Shown here piece by piece: positions 27,873 through 36,221 of a stretch of DNA of 44,932 nucleotides (position 1 is the stretch's first letter; every line of letters begins with the position of its first letter). Under the pieces are notes generated by a model. That model saw only the letters and a list, made by a program, of their open reading frames with translations, was not told where the DNA came from and did no database searches. Made by a program: the position numbers and the translations under genes. The DNA is from Candidatus Thiosymbion sp. (GTDB lineage: Bacteria > Pseudomonadota > Gammaproteobacteria > Chromatiales > Chromatiaceae): contig JAHDND010000044.1 of the NCBI GenBank assembly GCA_018435665.1, positions 1 to 44,932 of the forward strand. The letters are read 5' to 3'.

Positions 27873-27992
27873 CAAGGGAGGGTCGGGAGGCGTCTGGCGG
27901 GGGTGTCGACCGCAGGGAGGCGGTCGTCAAGCCTCCAGGGACGGATTCACGGCGTCCCACGCCAGACGCCTCCCGACCCGGAAAACCGAAAA
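27873..27992. repeat. Palindromic three-way-junction repeat, copy 2
   Basis: Same orientation and structure as the element at 25425. Here the outer arms (GGTCGGGAGGCGTCTGGCG and CGCCAGACGCCTCCCGACC) are perfectly complementary over 19 bp. The inner hairpins GACCGC/GCGGTC and GGGACG/CGTCCC are identical to copy 1. It fills the gap between the accessory protein gene and the convergent batD gene and ends with the conserved tail ACCGAAAA. The strong hairpin may double as a bidirectional terminator. Confidence 0.85.
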
Positions 27993-28012
27993 TCGATGTG
28001 CGTGAGGTATGC

Positions 28013-30409
28013 TCAACCCGCCGGGCGGGGATTGAGCTCCGGCAAGCGGGGGCGTTCGATACGAGGCCCGCGGTTGCGGCTGCGCAGCCCATAGCCCATC
28101 AGCCCCTGGACACGGCTGACCTGGCGGGCGAAGTCCTTTTTCCACCGCGGGAAGTCGATGTCCTGGCCGCCATACAGGGCCCCGTCGAGTTGCCGCAGCA
28201 GCCGCCTGATCTGCTCCGGGTCCGCGCCGGGACGCAGGCGCAGCAGTTGGCTGGCGAGGCCCGGCAAGGCGCCCGGCTGAGGCGGGAGCGGCCCGGCGGG
28301 CAGGTGACGGCAGGCCTGCTCCTGGAAGTGGCGCGCCCAGACCGCGGGCTCCCGGGCATGATTGGCGGCGCGCAGACAGGACAGGAAGCGGCTGGCAGGG
28401 GGAAGCAGCCCCCGCAGCCCGTCGCGCAGCCGCCCCCAGAGGGGGGCCGGCTGGAGGCGATCCCGAACCTGGCCCCAGCGCCGACTGGCGGCCCCCGCGG
28501 CGGCGCGGGCGCCACGCCCCAGGCGCGCGCCGATGGAATCCTGGCCGGGCGCCGCGGGCGCCAACAGGCGGCCGCGATACCAGAGACCGATGCCGAAACC
28601 CAGGACCGGCAGCAAGAGGCCGGCGAGACTCAGCCAGATCAAACCCGCGTCCTCGCGGGAAAACAGGGATTCCTCCGCCGCCTGGGCAGTCCCCAGGCCC
28701 AGGGGCAGGCTGGCCCAGTCGCGACTGCCCGTGGTGACGTTGTACCAGGGGATGCGGATCTCCGGCGGGCGCACCCGCCCCCCGTCCCGGGGCACCAGGG
28801 TGTAGTGCTCGACGCGGGAACCCTCCAGCCGCTCGCCGTTCGGGGACACCTTGGCATCGGTGAGGGTCCGTTCCCGATAGACCCGGTAGTCAGGCGAAGC
28901 CAGCATAGGCTCCAGACTGGGCAACTGGCTCCCCATGGCGCCTACGGCCTGGAGTTCGAGGACCAGGGCGACGGGCTCCCCGGCGCGGATCTCCTCGCCC
29001 CCGTCCAGGCTGGCCTTGAGGCTCAGGGAACGCAGGGGCAGCCAGGGCTGCACGCTGGACAAGGCCGGACGTGGCTGGAGGCGAATCCCCTCGCCGCCGC
29101 TGACCTCGAAGCGCTGGCGGCCGAAGCCGTAGGCGTCACCCGCGGTCTCCCCCGTCACCTTCAGGGGCGGTAGGCCCAGGTCAGCGGCGCGCAGGGGGGT
29201 GAGGACATAGACGAATTCGGTGAGAATCTCGCGCCGGCCATCCGCGGTGCCGCGGGTGCCCGCCTTGGGTCCCTCCAACTGGGAGACGATCAGATCGTTG
29301 GTACTGGTCAGTTCCGGGGTCGCGGTGGCCAGGTTCTGGTCGCTGACGACCCGCAGGTGCAGCAGTACGTTCTCCTGGACGTAGGGCTGGCGTTCCTTGA
29401 GCTCCACCTCCAGGCGCGGGCCGCGACCGCTGGCGGCGACCCCAGGCTGACCCCAGGGGGAACCGTACATACCTCCGGTGGGGCCCGAATAGGGGCTGGC
29501 GGTGGTCCCGGGACCGGCCATGCCCCAACCGGGAAAGGCGCCATAAGGCGGAGTGACGCTCGCGCCAGGGGCCGGGGCCATGACGGCGCCCGCCGGCGCC
29601 ATGGTCGGGGCGCCCGTCGGGTAGGGGACGGCCGCGGGCGCTGGAGCGGGAGCAACCGACTTGGCGGAATCCGGGGCAGGGAACTTGGCGGCAGCCTGAC
29701 CCGGGATTGGGGCCTGACCCGAGGTGGGAGCCTTACCCAGGGTGGGGGCCGCGGGCCGTGGCTGACCCTGGCCAGGCGGGGGCGATGCCGCGGCGGGTGC
29801 GGTGACGCCAGCGGGCGCTGGCCAGGGGGAGGGTAACGACGCTGCCCCGGGGGGGAAGCCAGGCCAACCTCCCGGACCCATGGCGGGGTAACCGTAGGGC
29901 GGGATAGCCAGCGGTTGGCCATGGGGCGCGGCCTGGGGCGAAGGGGGTTGCATGGCTGGGGGGAAGCCAGGCTGCATCCCGGCGGGTCCCAGCGGATAAG
30001 GCAGGGGCGTGGCCGGGGCGGGTCCCCCCACTGGCATCGCTCCCGCCGGTTGAGGGCTGGACCCCGGCCCCTGGCCTGGCTGCCTGGTCTGGCCAGGCGG
30101 CGCCGCCTGACCGGATTCCTTGGCCTGGCCAGGCGGAGTGGGTTGTGGCTCGGGCAACTTGCCCGGAGGCACCCCCCGGGCGTTGCTGGGCTCTTGTGGC
30201 CGATATTGCCCGGCGGGCGGGGCATAGGGCACGCCGTAACCCCAGGGCTGAGGCTGGTACTGAGCTTCGGCCTCGCCAGGCATGGTCACGAGACCACCGC
30301 CCAGGGTGACAATCCCCAGCGCGCTCAACAGTACCGGGATGGTCGGGCGGGCCAGCCACCCTGTCCGGGCGGACGGCCGTGGGCATGTCGTCGGGTAGTT
30401 CGGGCTCAT
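28013..30409 (-). CDS. BatD-like protein with long Pro/Gly/Ala-rich N-terminal region
   Basis: The 798-residue protein from ATG 30409 (a GTG two codons earlier is possible) is the last gene of the moxR/Bat operon. A signal/anchor segment (TIPVLLSALGIVTLGGG) is followed by about 270 residues of low complexity rich in Pro, Gly, Ala and Gln (repeated PGQ). The BatD domain starts at about residue 330 (RLEVELKERQPYVQENVLLHL in two pieces) with Ig-like beta segments; a membrane helix (LIWLSLAGLLLPVLGFGIGLW) lies near 600 and a basic cytoplasmic tail follows. BatD proteins are linked to oxygen tolerance in Bacteroides and Leptospira; the exact role is not established. The Pro/Gly-rich insert is not usual for the family. 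Confidence 0.85.
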   Translation of the reverse strand: MSPNYPTTCPRPSARTGWLARPTIPVLLSALGIVTLGGGLVTMPGEAEAQYQPQPWGYGVPYAPPAGQYRPQEPSNARGVPPGKLPEPQPTPPGQAKESGQAAPPGQTRQPGQGPGSSPQPAGAMPVGGPAPATPLPYPLGPAGMQPGFPPAMQPPSPQAAPHGQPLAIPPYGYPAMGPGGWPGFPPGAASLPSPWPAPAGVTAPAAASPPPGQGQPRPAAPTLGKAPTSGQAPIPGQAAAKFPAPDSAKSVAPAPAPAAVPYPTGAPTMAPAGAVMAPAPGASVTPPYGAFPGWGMAGPGTTASPYSGPTGGMYGSPWGQPGVAASGRGPRLEVELKERQPYVQENVLLHLRVVSDQNLATATPELTSTNDLIVSQLEGPKAGTRGTADGRREILTEFVYVLTPLRAADLGLPPLKVTGETAGDAYGFGRQRFEVSGGEGIRLQPRPALSSVQPWLPLRSLSLKASLDGGEEIRAGEPVALVLELQAVGAMGSQLPSLEPMLASPDYRVYRERTLTDAKVSPNGERLEGSRVEHYTLVPRDGGRVRPPEIRIPWYNVTTGSRDWASLPLGLGTAQAAEESLFSREDAGLIWLSLAGLLLPVLGFGIGLWYRGRLLAPAAPGQDSIGARLGRGARAAAGAASRRWGQVRDRLQPAPLWGRLRDGLRGLLPPASRFLSCLRAANHAREPAVWARHFQEQACRHLPAGPLPPQPGALPGLASQLLRLRPGADPEQIRRLLRQLDGALYGGQDIDFPRWKKDFARQVSRVQGLMGYGLRSRNRGPRIERPRLPELNPRPAG

Positions 30410-30422
30410 GACCACCTGGGCC

Positions 30423-32189
30423 TTACCAAGGTCGTGTCTCGCGCGGGGCGCCGCCCGTGGCGCGGAGTTGGCGCAGTTCCTCGATCCGGAACTGGTTGCG
30501 GATCAGTTCCGAGGGATCGCCTTCCACCTGGCGCAGGCGCTGTTCGAGGATGCCGGCCCCGGGGCCGGAGCTGGGCTGACCGCCCAGGGCGCCGATGGCG
30601 GTGCCCTCCCCCGCATCCAGGGCCGGCTGCTGGCCGAGCTGATCGAACTGCTCCACCGCCGCGGCGCTGCCCGGCTCAGGGGCGGTGGCGGGGGGCGTCA
30701 TGCCAGGGGCCTCGGGCGGACGCTCACCCGGACCACCGCCCCGCGGCGGACGCTCCTGGTCTTGGGCGCCCGGGCCCTGCTCACCTTCCCGCTCCTCTTG
30801 CTCCTCGGCCTGACCCTGGGCCTCCTGACCGGGCTTGGGCGCCTGGCCCTGGCCGGTCTCGGTCTCCGGTTGGGGCTCGCCCTGGCCCTGGTCCTTGGGC
30901 TCCCGCGCCTGCTCGCCGCCCGCGGCCTCCTCATCCTGGGGCTTTTCCCCCTCCTTGGCCTCGGGTTGTTGTTCCTGATCGCCGCCACTGGCCTCCGGGG
31001 TCCGTTCCGGGGGCGGTTCACTCGCCCGGCGCTCGCCCGCCTTCTCCTTCTCGGCCTGCTCCGCCTCGGGCCGCTGCCGGTCCTGGGCCTGCTCTTCGGC
31101 CTGCTCCTCCTGGGCGCCGGCCTCCGCGGCCTGCCGCTGGTCCGGCTGGCCACCCTGGGTGTCCTGGTCGGCCGCGGCCTCGCCCTCCCTGGACTCCTGG
31201 GGCTCGGGTTCGCTGGCGCCGGTCTGTTCCTGCTCCTGGGCCTCGGCCCCCGCGGCCGTCTCCTGCCGTTGTTCGCCCTGACCCGCCTGAGACTCCTGGC
31301 TCTCCTGGCCGGACTCGCCCTGAGACGATGACTGCTCGGCGGACTGCTCCGACTCCTTGCCCTGCTGCGCCTGCTGCCCGTCCTGGGACTGCTGGCCTTG
31401 CTGCGATTGTTGGGCGTCCTCCGACTGCTGAGACTGCTGGCCTTGCTCCGATTGCTGGGATTCCTCGGACGACTGGGACTGCTCGGACTGCTCGGATTGC
31501 TGGGAATCCTGTTGCTGTTGTTGCTGCTCGGCTTGTTCTTGTTTCTGCTGCTGTTGCTGCTGCTCGGCTTGTTTTTGTTCCTGTTCTTTTTTCTGCCGCG
31601 GGTCCTGCCCGGCCTGTTGCTCCTGCCGCTGGGCTTCCTGCCGATCCTGCTGCTGTTGTTGCTGAGCCTCGCGCTGCCGTTGCTCCTGCTCCCGGCGCTC
31701 CTGTTCCTCCCGGGCCTGACGCTCGGCCTCCTCGCGCTCGCGCCGCTCGCGCTCGAACTTTTCCTGATCGAGGCGGGCCAGAACGGCGCGGGCCAGGGAC
31801 AGGTTGTGCCGGGCATCGTCATGACCGGGGTTATGACCCAACACCTGCTCATAGGCCGCCGCGGCCCCGGCGAAATCGCCGACCTGGAAGCGGGCGTTAC
31901 CCAGGTTGTAAGCCGCGTCCTCGGCGACCTCGGGTCGTTGCTCCAGTGCAAAGGCGTCCGCGGCCTCGACCGGGCGCCCGGCCCGGTAGAGGGCGACGCC
32001 CCGGCGGTAGGGATCGCTGAACCCCTTGGCCGCCCCGGCGTAGTCGCCCTGCCGGAACTGCCGTTCCGCAGCCTGCTCCTGGTTGAAGAACCAGTCGGCG
32101 GTCGCGGGGCCGGACAGAAGGGCCAGGCCCAGCAATGCCAGGGCCCGCCTCCGGGCGGGGCGGAGGGAACGCTTGGCCAGATCGCTCAT
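30423..32189 (-). CDS. BatC-like TPR protein with very long Gln/Glu-rich tail
   Basis: The ATG at 32189 overlaps the upstream VWA gene by 4 bases (ATGA), fixing the start; the protein is 588 residues. An N-terminal signal-like segment (ALALLGLALLSGPATA) is followed by TPR repeats to about residue 140 (AYNLGNARFQVGDFAGAAAA and EQVLGHNPGHDDARHNLSLA). From about 150 to 500 the chain is almost entirely Gln, Glu, Ser, Ala and Arg, with runs such as EQQQQQQKQEQAEQQQQQQ, predicted coiled or disordered. A final short conserved region (IRNQFRIEELRQLRATGG) ends it. Such TPR proteins sit beside VWA BatA/B proteins and are thought to act in the periplasm or membrane complex. Confidence 0.85.
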   Translation of the reverse strand: MSDLAKRSLRPARRRALALLGLALLSGPATADWFFNQEQAAERQFRQGDYAGAAKGFSDPYRRGVALYRAGRPVEAADAFALEQRPEVAEDAAYNLGNARFQVGDFAGAAAAYEQVLGHNPGHDDARHNLSLARAVLARLDQEKFERERREREEAERQAREEQERREQEQRQREAQQQQQQDRQEAQRQEQQAGQDPRQKKEQEQKQAEQQQQQQKQEQAEQQQQQQDSQQSEQSEQSQSSEESQQSEQGQQSQQSEDAQQSQQGQQSQDGQQAQQGKESEQSAEQSSSQGESGQESQESQAGQGEQRQETAAGAEAQEQEQTGASEPEPQESREGEAAADQDTQGGQPDQRQAAEAGAQEEQAEEQAQDRQRPEAEQAEKEKAGERRASEPPPERTPEASGGDQEQQPEAKEGEKPQDEEAAGGEQAREPKDQGQGEPQPETETGQGQAPKPGQEAQGQAEEQEEREGEQGPGAQDQERPPRGGGPGERPPEAPGMTPPATAPEPGSAAAVEQFDQLGQQPALDAGEGTAIGALGGQPSSGPGAGILEQRLRQVEGDPSELIRNQFRIEELRQLRATGGAPRETRPW

Positions 32190-33208
32190 GCCCGCCGCCT
32201 CCACCAGCCACGCCCGCGGAAGCGGGGTAGCAGCAGGGCCATGACCAGAATGACGGGCAGGGTATAGCGCTCGTGCCAGACCCGGGTCCGCTCGTCGCTG
32301 GCCTCGGGGGGCAGCTTGGCCACGTTGGCCGCGGCGAGCAACTCGTCGGTGTCGTCCAGGCGATAGTCGGCGCGGCGGTAGAGACCGCCACCGGCCTCGG
32401 CCAGTGCCTCCAGTTGACCCTCCCCGAGACGGGAGATGATGGCCTGACCGCCCCGGTCCGTCAGCCAGCCCCCGCCGCGCCCGGGCACCGGGCCGCCGTC
32501 CTCGCTGCCGACCCCCAGGGCGTGGAAGCGGATCCCCTGGTCCGCCAGGGCCCGCACCCGCTCCGGCAGGCCCTCCTCGTCGAAGTCGCCGTCGCTGATC
32601 AGGAGGATGGCCCGAGCGCTGTCCTCGGGCAGGCCGGCGAGCAGGGCCTCGGCCCGGTCGAGGGCGCCGAGCAGGCGGCTGCCCTGGAGCTGGGTCAGGT
32701 CCGTGGCCAGGGCCGGCAGGGTGTTGAGCAGGGTCTGGGTGTCCTCGGTGATGGGTGAGAGGACGTGGGGCACTGAGGCAAAGGCGAGCAGGCCGATGCG
32801 CACCTGGCGGTTCTGCTCGATCAGGTCCTGGATCTCCTGGCGGGCCCGCCCCAGGCGGTGGGGGGCGACGTCGGCGACCTGCATGGAGCGGGAGATATCC
32901 AGGAGGATGAGCAGGTTGTTCCCGGGGTGGAACAGGCGGACGTCGGTGTAGTCCCAACGCGGCCCGGCCATGGCCACCACCAGCAGGGACCAGAGCAGGG
33001 ACCAGAGCAGGAAGCGGCCCCAGCGTTCGCGGGTCTGCAACTCCCGGGTACCGGTGAGGTGCGGCAGGAGGTGGGGGTCGGCATAGCGATGCACCGGCCC
33101 GCGCGCGGCCCGGGCGGCGCTGCGCCACAGCCAGAGGCCCACCGGCAGCGGCATCAGCAGGGCCCAGAACCAGAGCGGCTGGGCGAAATGGAGGCCGGGC
33201 TCAGTCAT
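32186..33208 (-). CDS. VWA-domain membrane protein, BatB-like
   Basis: The ATG at 33208 has GGAGG 8 bases upstream and gives 340 residues. It has two N-terminal membrane helices (WFWALLMPLPVGLWLW; FLLWSLLWSLLVVAMAGP), then a von Willebrand A domain with a complete MIDAS: DISRS, followed by the Thr/Ser-containing loop and LISDGDFDEEG. A C-terminal helix (YTLPVILVMALLLP) and basic tail RGRGWWRRRA close the chain. The protein is therefore anchored at both ends with the VWA domain on one face, as in other Bat proteins. It overlaps batC by 4 bases and follows batA by 92 bases. Confidence 0.9.
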   Translation of the reverse strand: MTEPGLHFAQPLWFWALLMPLPVGLWLWRSAARAARGPVHRYADPHLLPHLTGTRELQTRERWGRFLLWSLLWSLLVVAMAGPRWDYTDVRLFHPGNNLLILLDISRSMQVADVAPHRLGRARQEIQDLIEQNRQVRIGLLAFASVPHVLSPITEDTQTLLNTLPALATDLTQLQGSRLLGALDRAEALLAGLPEDSARAILLISDGDFDEEGLPERVRALADQGIRFHALGVGSEDGGPVPGRGGGWLTDRGGQAIISRLGEGQLEALAEAGGGLYRRADYRLDDTDELLAAANVAKLPPEASDERTRVWHERYTLPVILVMALLLPRFRGRGWWRRRA

Positions 33209-33300
33209 GCGCCGGCCTCCGGGCCAAGGGCGTTTGGCGGGTGGCGATTGGCAGTTGGCAGCGGTCGGGTGCCGGCCAGCGGGCCCCATGGACGCGGGTC

Positions 33301-34341
33301 TCAATCACTCGCCGACCTCCGGGCAAAGCGCTTGCGGCCCTCGGGGAAGAGGCCCAGGCCGAGCAGGGCCACCATGGCCAGGCCCAGGGGCCAGCGGTAG
33401 AGGGGTTCCGGGAGGAAGGCGGTGCGGGCCTCAGCCTCGGTCTTTTCCAGTTCGTCAATGCGCCGGGAGATCTCCTCCAGGGCGCGGGCGTCCGTGGCGC
33501 GGAAATAGGCCCCGCCGGTGGTGTCGGCGATGCTGCGCAGGGTGGCCTCGTCCATGGTCAGGTCCTCGCGGTAACGGATGGTCCCCTCCTCCGGGATGGG
33601 GATGGACTTGTCCTCGCTGCCCACGCCGATGACGTGGATGCGCACCCCCAGGGCCCGGGCCAGGGCCGCCGCCTCCTGAGGGGCGAAACCGCCGGCGGAG
33701 TTGTCGCCATCGGCGATGAGGATCATCACCCGCGATCCCGCCGGACGCTCGCGCAGGCGCTTGGCCCCCAGGGCGATGGCGTCGCCCAGGGCGGTGCCGG
33801 GCCCGGCGATATTGGCGTCGATGCCGTCGAGAAGTTGGTGGGTGGCGCGCCGGTCCAGGGTCAGGGGCGCGAGGACGAAGGCCTGACTGCCGAAGACGAT
33901 GAGGCCGACGCGATCCCCTTCCCGCCCGTCGATGAAGCGCCCCATCACCCCCTTGACCACCGCCATGCGGTTGATGGGCAGGCCCTGGGCGCTGAAGTCC
34001 AGGGCCTCCATGGAGTGGGAGGTGTCCACCGCCAGGAGCAGGTCGTAACCCGGGCTGCTGACCTCGGTGTGGGGGGTGAGCCATTGGGGCCGCATCAGGG
34101 CCACCACCAGGGAGGCCCACAGCAGTGCGAGGAGGGCCAGGTGGACCCAACCGGCGACCCGACGTCCCGGGCGCCGGGCGCGATAGGCGGCCTGGAGGCG
34201 TTCCGGATGGGGGTGGAGCAGGGTCAGGCGCTGGCCCTCCAGGGTCTCTTCCTCCCGCGCCTGGCGCTCGGGCCAGAGGCGGGGCAGGAGGAAAGGCAGA
34301 AGCAGCAGCAGGGCGGCCCAGGGCCAGTGGAATTCAAACAC
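33301..34341 (-). CDS. VWA-domain membrane protein, BatA-like
   Basis: The 346-residue protein has N-terminal membrane helices (WPWAALLLLLPFLLPRLW; VHLALLALLWASLVVAL), a VWA domain with MIDAS residues in AVDTSHSM and the later LIADGDNSAGG, and one C-terminal helix (GLAMVALLGLGLFP). It is the closest paralogue of the neighbouring BatB gene and probably an old duplicate. Its start overlaps the DUF4381 gene by 8 bases. The VWA domains likely bind protein partners in a metal-dependent way, in concert with the MoxR ATPase (family knowledge). Confidence 0.9.
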   Translation of the reverse strand: MFEFHWPWAALLLLLPFLLPRLWPERQAREEETLEGQRLTLLHPHPERLQAAYRARRPGRRVAGWVHLALLALLWASLVVALMRPQWLTPHTEVSSPGYDLLLAVDTSHSMEALDFSAQGLPINRMAVVKGVMGRFIDGREGDRVGLIVFGSQAFVLAPLTLDRRATHQLLDGIDANIAGPGTALGDAIALGAKRLRERPAGSRVMILIADGDNSAGGFAPQEAAALARALGVRIHVIGVGSEDKSIPIPEEGTIRYREDLTMDEATLRSIADTTGGAYFRATDARALEEISRRIDELEKTEAEARTAFLPEPLYRWPLGLAMVALLGLGLFPEGRKRFARRSASD

Positions 34342-35143
34342 GGCGCTTGTCCTCCACCAGGACCCACTGGTAGGCGGCGTCGATCAGTACCAGCCAGTCC
34401 TGGGGACCGGCCGCCGGCCGGCCCGAAGGCCCGGCCAGGGTCGGGGGGGCGCCCGCGGCCAGGGCCGGGGCGGGGGATTGGCCGGCGGCAGCGTGGACCG
34501 GCTCCGCAGTGGCTACGGGAGTGGAGGCGGTTGCCGAGACCCCCGGCGGAGCGACGCTTGCCGAGATCGCGGGCATCGCGGGGGCGGCAACCGCCTCCCG
34601 GGGTGATCCCCGCCCCCCCAGGCGGCCAAAGCCCCCCCGGGGCTGGCGCGGGAGGGGGTCCGCTACCCAGACGGGGGCCGGGGGCGCGTAGGGCGCGTCC
34701 AGCAGCGGTCGGCCCCGGGTCCGCCAGTCGAAGCCCTTGGGGTCCTGCTCCGCCAGCCAGGCCAGCCAGGCCTCGCCGACCAGGCCGGCGCAGGCCTCGC
34801 GCCCCAGCCGGGCCATGGCGACACGGCGCAGCAGTTCCGAGAGCTCCACCGCCGTCCGCTTGGGGTCCTGGGCGGCCGCCCGCTGGCGCAGGTCGCGCAA
34901 CTGGCGCCCGGCGTCCCAGCGCCAGTTGCCGATGCGCAACACCGGGATGGGCGGGATGCGCAGGCGTAGGCTGGCCCGGTAGCGCCAGGCCAGGTACAGC
35001 AGCAGCAGGATCAGCCCCGCCAGCAGCCACCAGCCCAGCGCCGGCGGCCACCAGGACACCGGGTCCAGGCCGCGGATGTCGCGCAACTGGGAGAGGATCT
35101 CCGGTGGGGCCTGAGCAGGGACGCTAGGGGTTGCGGTTGCCAC
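34334..35143 (-). CDS. DUF4381 family membrane protein
   Basis: This 269-residue protein has a short N-terminal stretch with ILSQLRDIRGLDPVSWWPPA (the typical DUF4381 opening), one membrane helix (LGWWLLAGLILLLLYLAWRY), a conserved cytoplasmic-type helical part (QLRDLRQRAAAQDPKRTAVE then LLRRVAMARLGREACAGL), and an Ala/Pro-rich C-terminal tail (about 170-255) that is poorly conserved. DUF4381 genes are constant members of MoxR-DUF58-VWA operons in proteobacteria; the function is unknown. It lies 9 bases after the DUF58 gene and overlaps batA by 8 bases, so translation is coupled. Confidence 0.9.
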   Translation of the reverse strand: MATATPSVPAQAPPEILSQLRDIRGLDPVSWWPPALGWWLLAGLILLLLYLAWRYRASLRLRIPPIPVLRIGNWRWDAGRQLRDLRQRAAAQDPKRTAVELSELLRRVAMARLGREACAGLVGEAWLAWLAEQDPKGFDWRTRGRPLLDAPYAPPAPVWVADPLPRQPRGGFGRLGGRGSPREAVAAPAMPAISASVAPPGVSATASTPVATAEPVHAAAGQSPAPALAAGAPPTLAGPSGRPAAGPQDWLVLIDAAYQWVLVEDKRRV

Positions 35144-35152
35144 GGCGCCGCC

Positions 35153-36070
35153 TCAGACTGCCCGCACCCGGGCGCGCTGTTCCAGGTGGTGGATGAGGCT
35201 CAGGTGAATCTCCTCGTCGGTGCGCACCGGCAGCAGGGGCACGCCCAGGCGGTAGGCCATGGCGCGCAGGATGATGCGGCGCTCCTTCCAGGTTTCGAGA
35301 TACTCCTGCCGCGCCTGGGGGTCATCGGTGTCGATCTCGATCAGGGTGCCGTCGGTGCCGGTGAAGGTGGTCACCCCCATGGCCGGGATCTCCCAGTCCG
35401 CCGGGTCGTCCACCGGGATCAGGGCCACGGAGTTGCGCTGGATGAGGGTGCCGAGGATGGGCTCCAGCTCCAGGGGGTCGCGATTGAGGTCGGCGATGAT
35501 GAAGACCAGGGAGCCGGTGGGCATGCCGCTGGTGGCGCGGCGCAGGGCCATGCCCAGGCAGTCGATGGAGGCCTCCTTCTCGGCCCCGGGGACGGTCAGG
35601 GCGCGCAGCAGTTGCCAGAGGGCACGGCGGCCGCGGGCGGGGCGGAAGTGCTGGAGCCCGGCGATGGGATCACCGAAGACCAGGCCGCCGACCCGGTCAT
35701 TGAGGCGGCTCGCCGCCCAACCGATGAGGGCCGCGGCCCGGGCCGCCTGCACCGACTTGAAGGTACCCCGGGTGCCAAAGCTCATGTGGGGCCCCTTGTC
35801 CACGCACAGCACCACCGAGCGCTCCCGCTCCTCGCGGAAGACCTTGAGATGGGGCTCGTTGATGCGCGCCGTCACCTTCCAGTCCATGTAGCGGATGTCG
35901 TCGCCCTCGGCGTACTCCCGCACCTCCTCGAAATTGACCCCGGCACCCCGAAACACCGAGGCATAAAGGCCGGCGAAGGACGAGTTGACCAGATGGCGGG
36001 ACGGCAAGCCCAGGGTGTGGGCCTGGTGGCGCAGCTCCAGCAGGTCGTCGAGGCGGGGGTAGAGGCTCAA
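35153..36070 (-). CDS. DUF58 domain protein of the MoxR/Bat operon
   Basis: The 305-residue protein has the DUF58 core NFEEVREYAEGDDIRYMDWK with the conserved DWKVTAR segment, DKGPHMSFGTRGTFK, and a VWA-like fold with IADLNRD and ALIPVDDPADWEIP. No membrane helix is seen. The start is a TTG (36070): an in-frame TGA lies six codons upstream, so no ATG or GTG start can be placed before the conserved LDDLLELRH. The TTG overlaps the stop of a 37-codon frame (TTGA), so initiation may depend on reinitiation. DUF58 proteins are partners of MoxR ATPases; the biochemical function is unknown. Confidence 0.9.
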   Translation of the reverse strand: MSLYPRLDDLLELRHQAHTLGLPSRHLVNSSFAGLYASVFRGAGVNFEEVREYAEGDDIRYMDWKVTARINEPHLKVFREERERSVVLCVDKGPHMSFGTRGTFKSVQAARAAALIGWAASRLNDRVGGLVFGDPIAGLQHFRPARGRRALWQLLRALTVPGAEKEASIDCLGMALRRATSGMPTGSLVFIIADLNRDPLELEPILGTLIQRNSVALIPVDDPADWEIPAMGVTTFTGTDGTLIEIDTDDPQARQEYLETWKERRIILRAMAYRLGVPLLPVRTDEEIHLSLIHHLEQRARVRAV

Positions 36071-36180
36071 AGGGGGGCCAACTCGTCAGGTCGGTTTGGA
36101 TGCAGGTCGCTCACGCTCATTCGTACAAGTCCATCCGGCGCGCTCCACATGAGATACAACTGCCGGGCAGGGTCTTGCAT
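36067..36180 (-). CDS. Short upstream frame between moxR and the DUF58 gene, 37 residues
   Basis: An ATG at 36180 opens a 37-residue frame ending MSVSDLHPNRPDELAPL; its TGA overlaps the TTG start of the DUF58 gene by two bases. There is no good ribosome-binding site before it. The peptide has no recognisable family and no membrane segment. Its interest lies in the stop-start overlap with a weak start codon, which would suit a leader peptide used for translational coupling. It may equally be a chance frame in a 151-base gap. Confidence 0.3.
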   Translation of the reverse strand: MQDPARQLYLMWSAPDGLVRMSVSDLHPNRPDELAPL

Positions 36181-36221
36181 CGTCAGGGGTGCCGGAGGGG
36201 CCTCTTGGTCCTGGAGATAGG

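Noticed and set aside
31400..31720. CRISPR-like repetitive array
   Set aside because: The repetition is in-frame CAG/GAG codon runs of the batC gene, without fixed repeat or spacer lengths.
32190..33128. Open frame continuing upstream of batC through the batB gene
   Set aside because: Translation there is Pro/Arg/Gly-rich shadow of batB; the batC start at 32189 with 4-base overlap is the normal layout.
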